A DNA stretch of 64,000 nt, from positions 310,001 through 374,000 of the forward strand of contig NW_026516685.1 in NCBI RefSeq assembly GCF_025766255.1, in the 5' to 3' direction. Origin of the DNA: Zychaea mexicana (Eukaryota > Mucoromycota > Mucoromycetes > Mucorales > Lichtheimiaceae). The notes below the pieces were generated by a model. The model saw only the letters and a list, made by a program, of their open reading frames with translations, searched no databases and had not been told where the DNA came from. The position numbers and the translations under genes were made by a program. Positions 23,078 to 35,648 of the stretch are shown one piece after another. Within the stretch, counting starts at the first letter, position 1. The number at the start of each line of letters is the position of its first letter.

Positions 23078-25156
23078 ATGACTGACGAAAACTTTTTTAT
23101 GGACGTTGACGGTCCTGAATTCATCAACGAAGTCAACAATGAAATTCATAACTACCGTTGTGCCGAAGGTATGTTTTTTTTTTGTGGAGTTGAATGCGAG
23201 AGGAAATAAAAAAGAGAACGCGTTGAAGAAGCATTCAAAACTAATTTTAAAGTTGTTTTTTGTGCGCGTTCAGGATTTCACCCAACCGAACTGACACAAG
23301 ATTGGGCCGCACAATACGACGGTCAAATCGAAAATGATCGTTTAGGTATGGAAGTTGATGATTTGAAGTCACTGCAAAACCCTGGTGCTACTAGTGGTAG
23401 TAGTATTTATAACGGTGGTAGTAGCTCTAGCTTGGACCATCAACAGGCACAATGCCAAGTCGTACCTGGCTCAACACGTTTGAGCACCGGCTCCACCCTA
23501 AGCACTACCAGCACCGTTTTTACTACTAGCACCAGCACCAGCTTTACTAGTAGTAGTAGTAGCAGTAGTAGCAGTAGTGAGAATCATAACTACGCATCTC
23601 TCACTACCCCCATTGCAAGCAGCAATACTACTACTACGACTACTGCTGCTAGTAGCGGTAGCACGTCCTCTTCATTCTCTTCGCATGCTATTCTGAGTAA
23701 TTGTCTTACTCAGACGTCAGTTTTCAATTGTCAACAGATTGCTGTGCTCGACACCAATTTTTTGATTTCAAACCTGGGATACCTTACTGCGTTGGCAACC
23801 CAAGCCGAAAAGTACCTGGGCAGTCTTGTTGTCGTTGTACCGTGGGTTGTCGTTACTGAATTGGATGGTTTAAAAGTAAGTAGCATTTCCTTTCTTGTGC
23901 GTATTGCAATGCATGATTATCTTGTCCTGCATAAAACACAAAGAAATTTTGAAGAAAGAATACTCGTTGATCCTTTGATTGAATCTTTTATAGGGTCGTA
24001 ACAACATTCAATCCCACAAGCATGGCTCAAGTGGCAAACTTGGCGATCTCGCTCGACGAGCAATGAAATTTGTACAGATTGCTTTGGCGGACCAACGTGG
24101 ATGGCTGCGAGGTCAAAAGATGGACGAAGTATTTGAACAGGAAGCTAAAATGGTAAAAAAAAAAAAAGGCTGGAATTCTCCACATTTCGATAAATTAGGG
24201 GTTTCTTCACAAAAAAAGATATTAATCGTCACCTTCCACTTTGTTCTGTAGCTCAAAGGGGATGACTCTATTCTCGACTGTTGCAGGTAAAGCATAAAGA
24301 AAAAGTGGAGCTGGAGAAGTTTTGTATAATATGCGCGTGTGTATGTCATTTATTGAACTTTTTCTTTCATCATTGACTCTCAGGTATTTTGCCCAACTTC
24401 GTAAACCCATCACCCTCTTCACCAATGACCGTAATTTGGCAATCAAAGCAATGATCCACCAGGTCCAAACGCTTTCAGCTGAAAGCCGCGAAAAATTAAT
24501 CGACTACGCATCAAGTTTGTCCAGTCACATCCCATCCGTACAGCAGCAGCAGCAACAACGACAGCATCAGGTAAACCTTCATATAGAGTTGTTTGCCGAA
24601 AAAAAGAACAGTGAAAACATAATAAATAGATACGTCGCTGCGCTGTACGCGTGCTGCTGTGTTTTTAGTTATGATATTCGTTGAAATCAATGCACACAGA
24701 GAGAGATACGTAACGTACCTGTAATAATGACTCTTTCTTTTTTATTATTAACAGCCACATCAGCAATACATCGACGAGGACGTTGAAATGATGGATGAAT
24801 CTGATGATATTGATGTAGCCCAGCAACAACTACAACAACAAATAGTGCAAGACAAACAAGAGATCCGAGCGATCGTACAGAACCCAGGTTATTCAGAACG
24901 GAATTTCAACATCTGGACCTCAAAGCATGCCCCGGCGAACTACAGTCCTCCTTCTACTGCTAACCCGTCCAACAGCAACAACAACAACAACAACAGCCAC
25001 CGCCGATCATCCCACATAAATAGCAACAACTATAGCTGGACTGATGACGCACCTGTACTTGATCGAAACGGCGAGCCTCTGATCCCACCTTCTTCAAGCG
25101 CCGGACGATTAGAAGAAGTGCGACGAAGGAAGCAGCAACAAAAACGACGCAATTGA
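23078..25156 (+). CDS. SWT1: PIN-domain endoribonuclease, SWT1-like
   Basis: Exons 23078-23168, 23274-23875, 23994-24152, 24252-24286, 24384-24570, 24755-25156 give 491 residues, all in frame. After an acidic N-terminus and a Ser/Thr-rich linker comes a PIN domain (about 185-320). Its acidic residues match the family: D190 in VLDTNFLISN, E226 in VVTELDGLK, D288/D289 in KGDDSIL and D311 in FTNDRN. SWT1-type nucleases act at the nuclear pore and nucleoplasm to clear defective mRNPs; applying that role here is inference from domain similarity. Gln/Asn tracts occupy the C-terminal part. Exon 4 is only 35 nt. Another PIN nuclease group is possible, but the VLDTN-LISN and PW-VVTELDGLK context fits SWT1 best. 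Confidence 0.8.
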
Positions 25157-25548
25157 AACGAGACTATCTTCTGTACCTTAATACCTTGTTTTCTTTTCTT
25201 TCTTTCTTTCATTGCCTTCTTTACTCCCCTTCCTCCCCTTTCCTTCCCCACCCCCCTTCATTGAACCCCAACCCAACCGAACCCACTCCACTCCACACAC
25301 ACACACCTCTTCCCCAACCTTCATTCCTGTTCGATTCTCTGTCCATTTTCCTTTTCACACGCAAATACACATGTACTACTCTAGCCTCTACACCCCCCCC
25401 CCCACCTCCAATCACTTGCTCTTATTAGCCATATACTTTGTACAGTCATTCCTTGCAAGAAAAAAACATTTTTTTTATAAAAAAAAAGTAAAAATAATTT
25501 GAATAAAACACGGTTTTAATTCTTTTTAATTTTCCCAACTTTTTTTTT
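25157..25548. other. Convergent 3' region, pyrimidine-rich then A/T-rich
   Basis: C/T-rich low-complexity sequence (25190-25430) followed by A-rich sequence with GAATAAAA near 25500. This is a plausible pair of 3' ends for the SWT1-like and homeobox genes. No gene seen. Confidence 0.5.
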
Positions 25549-26262
25549 TTAATCAAAGGCACGATAAGCGAAAGTATTACAAGCAGGAGATAAAAAATCA
25601 TCGAAGGTTGCTAAGCTACCATGGCCACTACCGACAGGAATAGCAGCATTAGTGGTAGTAGTAGCAGCAAGTAAGAGATCTGAGGGTTGTTGTTGTCCAG
25701 CAGCAGCAACACTACTAGCAGTAGTAGTAGTTAATAATAATTGACTCGCTTCTTCCGAAGCATTCAACAAAGACAGCAAGTCCTGCTTCAACTGATGCGA
25801 GACACCCTTGATGGTATGTCTAAGGATACTGGTGGCCTGGGCGCCTTCGGTAAAGTCACTGCACTGCATCCATTGTTTGTCTGCGGTCATGGTATAGAAC
25901 AACGGAGGCGATTCGGGTCGTAAATCGAAATGGACTTGCAGAGTAGCTGCAACTTTGTCGTCCTCCTCCTCCTCTTCATCGTCACCATTCTCAAGTTCAA
26001 TAGCACGCACTGCATCCATAGAGAACTGGATCTTGTATTGCAAGCCATTGTCATCGATATGCCATGAGAATTCGCGCTCTGTAGGTCGATAGATACACAC
26101 CAGATCCGTTGCGTTCAACGCAAGTCGTTGCCACGAGCCCACGGACAATGCAGTGGCGCCCAAAATGATCATCTTGTTGGTATCTTGCTTGTTGTTGTTG
26201 TTGACAACAAGGTTGCTAGGATCAATGGTACCGCCACTGTCACCGTTGCGACACTGTGTGAG

Positions 26263-26294
<32 letters not shown>

Positions 26295-27146
26295 CGGATG
26301 ATGCCGATGAGAGCAGTAATTCGTCAAGATCTATTTAAATTAAGGGGTTGTTTGTTGTTAATAAAAACTAGTTTAAGGTTCATTGTTACAGTAGTGTAGA
26401 GTGAAAGAGTGAAAGAGAGAGAGAGAGAGGCAAAAGTGGATTTGCTTTGTGTTTCTCAACCCCCAATCCTAAACACACAAAACACATACAGAATGACTAA
26501 CTCATCATCATGACAATAAAAAACATACCAAAACAGCCGCTGTTATTGCCATTGTCACCCACGGAAGAATTGTTGGACGACGACGACGACGATGATGAGC
26601 TTGTACTGCCGGCACTCACGATAGGAGGTGGCGTAAGCTGGTTGTTACCGAGCATCACAGTGGGTCCAGCGTCCGGAATAGGTACCAATGGCACAGAGGA
26701 GCAACTGTTGTTGCTGCTATGACTGCTACTATAAGTTGTTGCAGTAGTAACAGCTGGGGCTTCCGGTGTTGTGGCAACATGCATGTTATTGGAAGTAAAA
26801 AACGAGTCAAAGTCAGGTCCAATATGGGGCGGCATGCTTTGCCGAGCCATGATCATCGACAAGGCGCTTTGTTGTTGTTGATGATGATGGTCTCCTCCCA
26901 TTACGGCCGGTGGTGCTCCTCCTGAAGATGGCCAATCAGCCGCCGCTGTGTTGCTATTATTGGATGGGGAACTATTGATGCCAGTAGCGAGACCATGATG
27001 GTGGTGAGTAGAAGCAGCAGCAGCAGCAGCAGCGGAGGTCGAAGCAGGCATTTCCGACAATAAGGAGAACTGATGCTGGTGGTGATGATGGATAGCATCC
27101 ACACTCTGTGCCCTGGAAAACGATGGTCTATGTTGAAACTGTTGTT

Positions 27147-27178
<32 letters not shown>

Positions 27179-27879
27179 TGTTGGAAGAAAGCTGCTGCTG
27201 CTGCGGCTGCAGACTGCTGTTGGAACTGGAGTTGTTGTTGCTGCAACCACGAATAAGGGTAATAATACTGCTGCTGCTGCTGCTGTTGTTGTTGCTGGTG
27301 ATGAAACATTTGCGCACGCATTGCTGCTTGTTGCATTTGCATCTGAGCTCGTTTTTGCATGTGCTTGACTTTGGCTCTCCTGTTTTGAAACCAGATTTGG
27401 ATCGACCGCTCACTCATGCCCAGTTTTTCAGACAGCTGTTTGCGATGCTTGGCGTTGGGACTCACATTGACCGAAAAGGTGTCTTCTAACACAGCCAGTT
27501 GCTCGGCAGTGGCTCGTGTCCGCTTTCGGTTTGTATTATTAGGCTTTGATGGCGAGGGTGATCCTTTTCCCGATGTTGCTGTTGCTGTAGCCGACGACGA
27601 CGACGAAGATGATGGTGGCGAAGATGGAGATGATAAGGATGATGAATTAGAGTCAGTTGTTCTTGTACAAGAAGTAGTGATAGTAGTAGTACTAGTAGGT
27701 GGTGATTGTTGTTGTTGTTGTTGCAATTGATATGTTGGATTAGAATGAGAAAGATGATGGGGATGCTGAAGATGCTGAAGATGATGCTGTTGCTGATGGT
27801 ATGGTGCAGGGCTTGATGAAGCCCATAGACCATTATCAGTGTTGTTGTTTGTTGCTGTTGTGATGGATGGTGATGACAT
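25549..27879 (-). CDS. Homeodomain transcription factor, PHX1-like
   Basis: Exons 26529-27879 and 25549-26330 give 710 residues, with a 198-nt intron (GTATG donor, AATAG acceptor). The homeodomain spans about residues 117-176, with RKRTRATAEQL at its start and recognition helix IQIWFQNRRAKVK (W163, F164, N166). It is embedded in Gln, Ser, Thr and His-rich low complexity, including several polyQ runs after the domain. The C-terminal exon (about 520-620) carries a conserved-looking block with MIILGATALSVGSWQRLA, DLVCIYRP and a FSWHI segment. This resembles the extra domain of fungal PHX1-type homeobox proteins. A nuclear DNA-binding role is known for the family; target genes cannot be read from sequence. 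Acid runs and an Ala/Thr-rich tail complete the protein. Confidence 0.88.
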
Positions 27880-30610
27880 GATGTGTAGATGATTAGGGTT
27901 ATTTTTAGGCTATGGATGATTATGTGGCACAAGAAAAGAATGTATAGAAGGAAAGAGATGGCCTTTCTTTGTGTATGGAAGAAGAAAGAAGAGGAAGAAG
28001 GGTAGAAAAGAGGATGTCTTTAAGCGGTCTGAAGGGGAAGAAGCAAGAGGACAAACGAGGGGAAGGAGGTAGTGTGTAGATGTGTGTGTGTGTGTGTGTC
28101 AAGGACGAAAGAAAGAAGGTGGAGAGAGGTAGGAGCAAAAGGGAAGTGAAAGAAGAAGAAGAAGAAGAAGAAGAACAAAGTAGGGAAAGGAAAGGCACTA
28201 CTAAAAAGCGGCTTGTGCGTGCGTGCAAGAATATATACCGAAAAAAAAAGGTGTGAGTTGAGGGAAAGAGAAAGAAAAAGAGCCGTGAACAACTCATTCA
28301 AAACATATGTACGTACATACACACAACATAGGAGATCTCGCTTGCTCTCTCTCCATGGTGTGCCTCTCTCGCGTACACGTACACTTGTCGGTGTCTCTCT
28401 CTCTCTCTCTCCATGCTCCATTCTCCCTTCCATTACCATAAACTGCACACGCGCACTCTCTCTCATCCCAAAAGCAAGATCCGCGTTTGACCCTTATTTT
28501 TTCTTGAAAGAAAACTCCTGCGATCTCCCTGAAATCTGTAACAAAATAAATTCACTTTAGCTTTTCCAACCTAATTACAACTTTAAAAGAACCAGACCGT
28601 GAAGCCTCCACCATGGGTTGCTCAGTGGACAGTCCATGGGGGAAATATGAGTACTTTTTTTGCGTGAACACACAAAGAAATCAAAACAAAAACACGCCAC
28701 GCTGCGTACCGCGCATAAGAACCGCAATAAGAATCGGGTTCGATGGATGCTCTTTTTCTTTTGTGTATGTCGGCAGGGTATGCAAAAGGTCACGCACAAC
28801 ATGCGTTGGCGGGTTTATACCAAAGCAACCTCACCCCTCACCCCCCAACCTCCCCTCTCCTTTTTCTTTTGATGTAATGCGTGTGTATGTGGGTTACCTT
28901 TGGGGCCTGTCAAATTTACAAGAGCCGCGCCCTTACACCCATTTTTGGTGGTCATCATCATCATCAGCAGCAGCAGCAGCAGCGAACAGCAGTAGCAGAC
29001 AGCAGGTTGAGTTTGTATGGATTGGGCCTCAGTACTATGTAATAATGCGGAAACTGTATGATTACAGACTGAGATCAACGCCCCAACGTTTGAACCCCAC
29101 GAGGAGCACATCAAACCATGATGCTAAAGATGATGCGTTTTGCATTTCCAGAAAGAAAGGCCACGGGACCCTCACTGTCGAACCCATCAAAAGAAGATCA
29201 TCGCCCGTAGCAGTGGTCATCGGTTTAGAGAACATATCAATCGTCATCATCATCCTTGCATTACTTTTTTTTTTTTTTTGCTTTCAAAGGACGCTGCTTC
29301 TTTATTAAAAAACGACTTGTATATCTGATTAAGCTGCATTGAATTTTTTTGTTTCCTTTTTTTTTGTTGTTGTTTTACATAACAACTAGAGGGCAGTGAT
29401 AGTTTGTTGTGGCGACGACCCTACGCTTTTCTTTCTGTCTCTCTCTCTCACTGAGAGGATATGTGGCAAATTTTTCAAGGGAAAACGATAAGACTGACGT
29501 TCGATGAGACTGATGCTGAATGGATGACAAGGCACTCCCACATTCGGGCTTTGCCTTCTTCTTCTAAAATAGCATTCTCTTCAGTAGCACACTTTTGGAG
29601 ACTACGTTTATCCGAATTCGGGATCGTTCTTTTTTGTTGGGGATTCAAAAATTTAAAAGGAGAAAGGGAGGGCATTGTTGGTGGATGTCTGGGAAAAGGC
29701 AGGAGAGAGAACGGAGGGAGGAGGAGAGGAGGAGAGGAGAGAGAGAGGAGAGACGGCATTTCCATTGTCAGCAAGCTCGGACAAGCACAACCGGACTCTT
29801 TCTTGCTTCTTTCCTTTTCGTATCTGTTAATTGGCCTAGCGTGGGGGGTGGAGAACTTGGTAGTGTGCTTGTTTGGAAGTCTCCTTGAAATCTGTCTCGT
29901 CGATCATGTCCAAAAGAGGCAGTTGATCCAATTGTTTTTTTGTACTATACAGTCGATGCACGATCATGATGCTGGCTACTTGGTATCCGAGTCCAAGTGC
30001 CTTGGGCAGTAGTCGAAGGTAACGGAACGAGACGGACGACGCAGAATTAGACTAAGCTACTTTCTTTAAGGGGAGCCCTCCTTTTTCCACATATGGCCCG
30101 AGTCTAGGAAATGAAGGGAGATATATTCCTATCTTGTATCTTGGCCACTGCTCTCAATAGCAGCACCAGCAGCAGCAGCAGCACCAGCAATCGGTTATGT
30201 AGTTCTGAAAGCCTAATCCCATTCCATGATCCCCAGTTCTTCTTAATGCAGGGTGGTGGTTGATGAACCGTATGTCAGCTGCATATCCGATATATTGTGA
30301 TGAACCGTCGGTAACGATTGCAGTACTACTGTACATGCTGGAAATTGCGTATCGCTGTGCAGGAGCAGCAGCATCTTGATGATAATTCAGGAGTGGGCGA
30401 ACCAAAAAAAAAAAAAGATCCAGATCACAGAATTTCTATTTGATTTTTACATGATCTTTGAGGGAGGATATATATGTTTTGTTGGTCGTATATATACACT
30501 CTCATACATTATGTACATACAGATGATCCTACTACTATCTACTATTGACTACTTCTGCTTCAATATGTAATAGCACCCAAATCCCTTGTGGGGGGGAAAG
30601 GGACACGCCA
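27880..30610. other. Long low-complexity upstream region of the homeobox gene
   Basis: 2.7 kb without a convincing gene. It holds a (TG)n run at 28081-28099, an (AGA)n run at about 28150-28175, CT runs around 28396-28412, and a purine-only tract rich in GGAG at about 29696-29757. CAGCAG-type triplets lie at 28962-28990 and 30161-30185. Frames at 28613-29308 and 29461-30012 look like by-products of this composition. It may hold a long leader and regulatory sequence of the homeobox gene. Confidence 0.45.
28081..28175. repeat. Microsatellites (TG)n and (AGA)n
   Basis: About nine TG units (28081-28099) and about eight AGA units (from about 28150) lie within 100 bases of each other, 200-300 bases upstream of the homeobox ATG. 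Confidence 0.8.
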
Positions 30611-31070
30611 TTAAAATCCAAATGTTTCGGCTAATGACGTCAAAGCTAGCCACATTGCATGTATTTGAAGTTTGAGCGAGGTAATGTACATTCTCCAAGC
30701 CCCCTTTGCGTTTTGCGGATACTGCAGCACCGTCGATAATGCTAATCCGTCTTCCAACCCACACATCCATCGTGCTTGATCTGCCACATGCTTGGTGACA
30801 GAGACTGGATCGCATGCTTCGATTGTCAATTCCACGCGGTCAACCAATAACGGCTGTGGCGCTTGCTGTCCTTTTGATTCAGTATCATCATAGCCAGATT
30901 CTTGGCGATACCAAAGTACGTTTGCAATGAAATCATGATGGCTGTTGAGTAAGCACGGTGATGGTACGTCTACCGCATAGTAGTAGATCTGTACTGTGTC
31001 GTCATAACGTTGGTACCCCATCGGATATTCGCGTAATTGATCGTATTGATCCAGGATTACTGAAAAGTTC

Positions 31071-31122
<52 letters not shown>

Positions 31123-32818
31123 GCTCCTTTCCAATCAAAAGAGCAGCAGGGACTTGAACCATAAACATGTGTCGTAAAGTCTCTTGATCCACGATATTCC
31201 ACATGGGATGTAGTTCGACGGTCACATTCTCTGTTTCCTTTCCCATCATGTCACCATCCTGATCGTTGCTGCCTCCTTCTCTAGTAGGATGCTGGCCCCA
31301 ATCGTAAAGTAGTCCTCCCACGAGTACGGCCAGCAGCAATAACATTTGCGCACCTATCAAGCCCATTTTCCTTGTTTCGGCATCATTTACCCATATGCCT
31401 CGTGAAAGGCGTTTGCCACGCTGCTCTTGGTGACTGCCACCGCGCCGTGTGATCGTAGTGCTGCTTTGCGTGGCTGCTTTTTGCCATCGTTTCAACATAC
31501 GTGCCAGTTCTTTTTTGTCAATCGTATTAAACTGGTCCACCGTCATGATATCCAGTTGCTCTTGTGTATTTTCATGGTTGTCGCCGTTGCTGCCGCTCTT
31601 ACTACTGCTACGGCTACTACTTTTGCTGTTGCTGCTATTTGTGTTGTTGTTGCTTCCCAGAAACTTGGGCCGTTCCGGATTAATACCAGGCAAGTCAACG
31701 CACTTGACGTTATGTCGAATCAACTGTTCCGAGAAGCTTTGTCGAAGACTAAGTGGATCCACTTCATCTGTCACTACTGCTGCTGCTGCTGCTGCCATTA
31801 GTAACTCATTATTGTTGAGTTTCGATTGTGATCTTGTTGATGATGATGATGCTGTTCCAGCTGTTGTTGTTGTTGTTGGTGTAGGGGATCGTGGCGAGGC
31901 CGTGCGATACGTATTGTGTGTACTAGGTCGGCTGGTGTTACGGCTACTGCCGCCACCACCACCACTGGCTCCTGATGCTGCGCGTTCATGCGGTCTGTGC
32001 ACCAAGATAGGCCACGTGGGAATACTGCAATCAACGCTGATGTGTTTCAAATGTTGCATTTCTTGATCAAGAATCTGATGATGCATCGCAGCCGAATGAC
32101 TGCTGTAGAAATAAACGACCAGATCGATCTTTTGTCCGTAATGATCAACATAGTCTCGTAAACGGCGTTGTCGTCGTTGTTGTTGCTGTTGCTGCTGGTG
32201 GAGAAACGAAGAGCTACTACTACTACTACTACTAGTATTACTCGTATTCTCGTCAGATGACCATGTAAAATCGGCTTCTATTACACTTAGACCGTTATCC
32301 TCGTATGTTTCAATGGGCTCACAGTCGAATGCGTCAAGAAACACAATGTGATGTTTGCGTTCCTGGAACTTTGCCATCATCATCAAGGTATCGTTGTTGT
32401 TGTTGTTGTCATTGTCATTGCTATGAGTATCGGGATACAGTGCTGTAGTATTGCCAAAATAAGGAGGATAGTGTCGTCGTGGGGCCATGAATGCAATGGC
32501 TTCGGCAAATCTCTTCAGCACGCTGGTCTTGTGTCTGTCCGAAAGCGAGTTGCCCATAAACAAAACGCGAAGGGTCATGGGTTGTTGCTGTTGATCTTTT
32601 GCCGCTACATCCTGTTGCTGTTCATTATCGTAATAGTCACCCTCTACTTTGTGCTGCGGCAAAGATAATCCAGTATCGTCTTGCTCCACAAATTCAAAGT
32701 CGTCAGCAGCAGCCGTTGAGGTGGTGGTAGCGTGGGACCGACGGAAATTGCTCGACATGGGTGGTGATGATAATAACAACGGATCATCATCAGGGCTCCA
32801 CATTACGCCTATTGACAT
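30611..32818 (-). CDS. PolyQ single-pass membrane protein with possible degenerate GTPase-like N-terminus
   Basis: Uninterrupted frame of 735 residues. One clear membrane helix lies at about 485-507 (MGLIGAQMLLLLAVLVGG), placing about 480 residues on one side and about 230 on the other. The N-terminal half starts a beta-strand/loop motif RVLFMGNSLSDRHKT followed by blocks such as HHIVFLDAFDCEP, KIDLVVYFYSS and PTWPILVHRP. This order recalls a Rossmann/GTPase or septin-like G domain, but the P-loop glycine pattern is incomplete, so this is speculative. Ser, Asn, Gln and Gly tracts interrupt the domain. After the helix an 18-Gln tract encoded almost purely by CAA precedes a beta-rich region with a few Cys. 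No known family confidently recognised. Confidence 0.7.
31073..31123 (-). repeat. Pure (CAA)17 trinucleotide repeat inside a CDS
   Basis: Seventeen uninterrupted TTG units on the plus strand encode Gln within the C-terminal domain of the 735-residue membrane protein. Its purity suggests it is length-variable. Confidence 0.92.
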
Positions 32819-34355
32819 GCACCAGCATTTTTCAGTCGAGGCACACTTTTGAGAAAGAAATGCTCTCCTCCCACCCCCACCCCCCCCCCCGGGGAACCAC
32901 CCAGATTGAAATAATCATTGTTGTGGTGCTGTTCCCAGCAGCTTACCGTGGTTGAGTAGTGCTTCTGCCGAGGCTGCGCTTTGGCTAGAATCCATTCAAG
33001 AAGTTGTACGTTGCAAAGTAAGATACTGAGTGCGGTTATTTAGTTCAAGTAGATACAAAGAGCAGATAAAGCTACCCTCCGCTTGAGAAGAAAAGCTTAT
33101 GCATTTTTGCACTACCTTTCTTTTCTTTTCTTGTAAGGTATACAACGAGCGAGAAGGAAGAGGAGAACTATGAATGCCGAAATCTGCCGTGTAAAAGAAG
33201 CATAATCATTCTCAAACTTGTCTCACACAACAATCTCTTTCTTTTTCTCCTCTGCGCGCCGTGTCAGCTGTTCCTGCGCAATTCCATTCCATTCCAGCAA
33301 AAAAAAAAAAAAGTATGAATTTTGCTTACTCTTTTTGCTTCAATGGAAAAGGTATGGTATGAATTAGAGTGAAAGGGGATTCGCAGTTTTTACACACACA
33401 GGGATAATAAAGCAAAAGAACGGTAGGCAGGTATACTATTTGTGTGTCCTCTCACAAAAACAAGAGAGAGCGTAGTAAGACGCACCCACTCTGATATGGA
33501 AATAGCGATCCCAACCAAAGGTCATGTGCTGCATGAACACCAACCCGCTTATTTTTTTTTTTTTTTGGGGGACAGTTTTCAAGCTATGATCAAGCTTCTT
33601 TTGCCAATCCGCGGGTTTTCTTTGCGAATTATGTAATGAAACCCGATAAAGTTTATACGAAATCGTACGTAATAACAGTGTGCCCGGGAAGATTCGAATC
33701 AAGCAGAGAAGAAAAAGACAGCAGTGGGTTATCCTTTAACAATATGGCAGCACGTGTACATCACAAACTAAAGTATACTGTATTGAACCCAGAAACTGAG
33801 ACATCAAGTAACACGGCTATGCATACTATCATAGCGCAGTAGCTGCTTCTATTGCTGCTGCTGCTATCTCACCTTAAAGATTAGGTGCCAAGAATTTTTG
33901 AAAAAAAAGTGGGAGAGGAAACAAGACAAAGCTATAAAGAAGTAAAGCAAGTGGCGCGGTTGATGCTATGACCCTCTGCCTATGTGACACAAGAACCAAA
34001 GTAAAAGACACGGTAGGAGTCCTGTGGATAGTATAGTATGATAATGAGCCCCCCTCCCCCCAAGTATTATCTCGTGCTATCATCTGTGACAATGCTAAAT
34101 AGGTAGCATTGGGGTCTGTTCTTGTGACACCCGTCTTGTCCTCTTTTTCGGTGCTCAGTAGTTACATAAAACAGAGTATAAAAAGTAGTAGTTTTTGTTT
34201 TGAATGTGTCGTAATATAGAAATAGATACATACATACTAGATCTATGTGGTAATATGAGTTAAAACGTACAGAATCTCTTTTTTTAAGGCTTGTGTGTAT
34301 GAAATGAGTTGTTTTTTTTGGGATAATCCTTTTTTGTATGTGTGGTGTACAAATA
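32819..34355. other. Intergenic, no gene supported
   Basis: Includes a C-rich run (32868-32890), several A or T homopolymers (33299-33312 and 33549-33566) and short frames without family resemblance. It contains the likely promoter of the 735-residue gene (proximal) and the 3' end of the PH-domain gene (distal). Confidence 0.45.
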
Positions 34356-35285
34356 TCATCGCATTGGAGGTGGTGGAGACGGTAGCGTACATGTGGGTGG
34401 TGGTAGCTGAGGAGGAAGCACATCGGGCAAACGAGAAGGCCGTCTTGTATTGGCTGCTGTGGGCGACACGAGGGCCGCCGAAGCAGCAGCAGCGGCTGAT
34501 GTCGTCATATGCTCTACTGAAATCTGACGCTCTGCAGAGTAATGGTATGCAGCAGGGATGGGCGGTGGTGGCCCTGATGGCGGTGGGTGCTGTGGAGGAG
34601 GAGGTGGTGGTGTATGATAACTGTAGGCTGAAAACCGCTTTCTGTCGTTGCTGTTGTTGTTATCACAATACGACGACGCCGAATCAGACGAAGAGACACT
34701 TTGTTTTTTTTCCGGCCTTGTCGTCGTGCTAGCGGCGGTAGTAGCCATTCTTTGCCTTGGTGGTGGATTATCCGAAGCCAGTTCGACGCCATCCAGCTTA
34801 TCAGTTGTAGCAACACCAGACTCTTCCAACCTCAGCCATTGGATCGTCCGTTTTAACCGGTCCATCCAACGCTTCATGTCATTTGCATCTTCAGCTTGCA
34901 GATACCAAGTACGGCCATCTTCCATACGTTGGATCTCCAAGCAATACAGCACGGACGGGAACTGATCTGTGACAAAGATATTCGTGTTTTGCGTCAGCTC
35001 AAAGAACTCGCGAAAATCGTGCTTGGGAGTGTCGGTTTTGAACGTGTAAATAAGGCGGTCGACAAGTAGAACATAGCGTCGGTGTCGCGTCTTTGTGAAT
35101 GAAAACGCAGGTGGCATGTGTTTGGTCATCCATCCTTGTCGGGTGGCGTGGGGCCAGAGCAGATTTGGATGTTTGCCCATGGCGAGCGGGCGGAACGAGG
35201 CGGGGTCATCAAAGTTCAAGTTGAGTGTTTGCTGTTTCTTTCGCCATCCGCTGATTTTGATACGTTGGTCACCGTCCATGCGCAT
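34356..35285 (-). CDS. PH-domain protein
   Basis: Open frame of 309 residues. Residues about 47-150 form a pleckstrin-homology domain: RQGWMTKHMPPAF at the start, RRYVLLVDRLIYTFK in the strand pair, DQFPSVLYCLEIQ in the middle and WYLQAEDANDMKRWMDRLK in the final amphipathic helix with its conserved Trp. PH domains commonly bind phosphoinositides at membranes. The remainder is disordered, Ser/Asp then Pro/His-rich, with polyproline PPPPPPP runs. The start is uncertain: the ATG at 35285 lies immediately after a sequence ending CAGATACAG, which could be a splice acceptor, so an upstream exon is possible. Confidence 0.75.
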   Translation of the reverse strand: MRMDGDQRIKISGWRKKQQTLNLNFDDPASFRPLAMGKHPNLLWPHATRQGWMTKHMPPAFSFTKTRHRRYVLLVDRLIYTFKTDTPKHDFREFFELTQNTNIFVTDQFPSVLYCLEIQRMEDGRTWYLQAEDANDMKRWMDRLKRTIQWLRLEESGVATTDKLDGVELASDNPPPRQRMATTAASTTTRPEKKQSVSSSDSASSYCDNNNSNDRKRFSAYSYHTPPPPPPQHPPPSGPPPPIPAAYHYSAERQISVEHMTTSAAAAASAALVSPTAANTRRPSRLPDVLPPQLPPPTCTLPSPPPPMR

Positions 35286-35648
35286 CCTGTATCTGGTGTA
35301 TTATGTGTATTATGGCAAGAATAATAAAAGAATGGAGAGTGTATAGAAAAGAGGGGATAGAAACCGAAAGAAGTCGTAAATTTTTTCAAGAAGAAGCCAT
35401 ACGAAGGAAAAAGAGAGAAAGGAAGAAAATGGCTCGTTTGAGGTTTCCTCTCCCCAAAAAGAAAGAAACTTTTTTTTTTCCTTGCTGTTATCAGCCCTGG
35501 AAAGATCAATGGAGAGATGCAAAAGAAAAAGACCCTTCCCACACTTGGACGAATTGGGAAGGAGAACGTCGTGCGCGCAGAACACCGGTGCCTTCCATTT
35601 GGCGTTGCTAAATCGCATGCTACACAAGAAAAAGAAACACGGAAAAAG

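Noticed and set aside
26901..27730. Several long Leu-, Asn- or Asp-rich frames across the homeobox gene on both strands
   Set aside because: They are shadows of CAG/CAA and TCA repeats in the homeobox exon.
28081..28175. Repeat cluster considered as a CRISPR-like array
   Set aside because: These are simple microsatellites in a eukaryotic genome; there are no spaced identical repeats.
29088..29104. GTTTGAACCCC considered as a minus-strand tRNA T-arm
   Set aside because: Flanks do not form tRNA stems.
28613..29308. 231-codon plus-strand frame
   Set aside because: Odd composition, contains microsatellite-derived Ser/Ala runs and a T-run-derived Phe tract; no family resemblance or splice structure.
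29461..30012. 183-codon plus-strand frame
   Set aside because: Its centre is a purine-only GGAG/GAGAG tract; probably chance.
33685..33705. GATTCGAATC considered as the T-loop of a tRNA
   Set aside because: No matching T stem, anticodon arm or acceptor stem around it.
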